Below, in pieces: positions 5,635 through 5,772 of a stretch of 5,772 nt of DNA (within the stretch, counting starts at the first letter, position 1; every line of letters begins with the position of its first letter). The stretch lies in the NCBI GenBank assembly GCA_023245695.1, contig JAHFJT010000063.1, positions 1 to 5,772 of the forward strand. Direction: 5' to 3'. The position numbers and the translations under genes were made by a program. Source of the stretch: Candidatus Peregrinibacteria bacterium (GTDB taxonomy: Bacteria; Patescibacteriota; Gracilibacteria; UBA1369; UBA12463). The notes under the pieces are model-generated. The model saw only the letters and a list, made by a program, of their open reading frames with translations. It ran no database searches and had not been told where the DNA came from.

Positions 5635-5772
5635 ATGAGCCCAGAAAAACCACAGCCACTCTCGATCCCACCACCTCCTCAAGCCAGAGCGGAACTTCCT
5701 GCGAAACAGGTGGAGCAGGTTCGCCAGCAGGCAGAGACAGCCGTAGATATTATCGTCGCACAGTCGGCCACG
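5635..5772 (+). CDS. Hypothetical protein, Pro/Gln-rich N-terminus, 3'-partial
   Basis: The frame opens at ATG 5635 and runs without a stop for 46 codons to the right edge. The visible part starts MSPEKPQPLSIPPPPQARAE, a proline-rich probably disordered segment, and continues into a Gln/Ala/Val-rich stretch (KQVEQVRQQAETAVDIIVAQ) likely to be helical, perhaps a coiled coil. There is no signal peptide or transmembrane segment in this part. A strong promoter-like sequence ends 24 bases upstream, which is the main support for a real gene. No Shine-Dalgarno is visible. Function cannot be told from this fragment. Confidence 0.6.
   Translation, partial: MSPEKPQPLSIPPPPQARAELPAKQVEQVRQQAETAVDIIVAQSAT

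Overview
The window carries eight protein-coding genes, two of them cut by the window edges, packed with very little intergenic DNA. I see no rRNA, tRNA, CRISPR array, insertion sequence or integrase. All genes read with TGA as stop (ispE itself ends in TGA). Canonical Shine-Dalgarno sequences are nearly absent, and several start codons sit within a few bases of predicted transcription starts. Small compact genes, a fused and unusually diverged IspDF, a standalone ORF6N-domain protein and a Pro/Ala/Thr-rich lipoprotein suggest a Patescibacteria/CPR-type bacterium that keeps the MEP isoprenoid pathway. Peregrinibacteria is a possible group. That placement is inference, not proof.

Layout, left to right: (1) ispDF, + strand, entering from the left edge, the MEP cytidylyltransferase/cyclase fusion; (2) an unrecognised protein on the - strand with a disordered N-terminus and a possible thioredoxin-like C-terminal domain lacking CxxC; (3) ispE, + strand, CDP-ME kinase, apparently missing its usual C-terminal end; (4) an ORF6N-domain protein, - strand, whose 3' end overlaps that of ispE by 23 bp; (5) recR, - strand, recombination mediator; (6) a lipoprotein with propeller-like repeats, + strand, divergent from recR; (7) folE, - strand, GTP cyclohydrolase I, convergent with the lipoprotein gene with a 1-bp gap; (8) the first 46 codons of a Pro/Gln-rich protein of unknown function at the right edge.

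IspD, IspE and IspF catalyse three consecutive steps of the MEP pathway (MEP to CDP-ME, to CDP-ME2P, to MEcPP), so the left third is a dispersed isoprenoid locus with an antisense gene between its members. RecR and FolE are housekeeping functions with no obvious link to it. Gene order changes strand often, so most genes probably have their own promoters. Good promoter-like sequences are visible before ispE, the unknown - strand gene, recR, folE and the last gene.

The most striking unexplained signal is a perfect 15-bp inverted repeat with a single-base centre (3103-3133), inside the coding region of the ORF6N-domain gene. A second, imperfect inverted repeat lies just upstream of that gene's start. 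Other points of interest are substitutions of usually conserved active-site residues in both halves of IspDF, the shortened IspE, and the near-leaderless promoter geometry of recR and folE.
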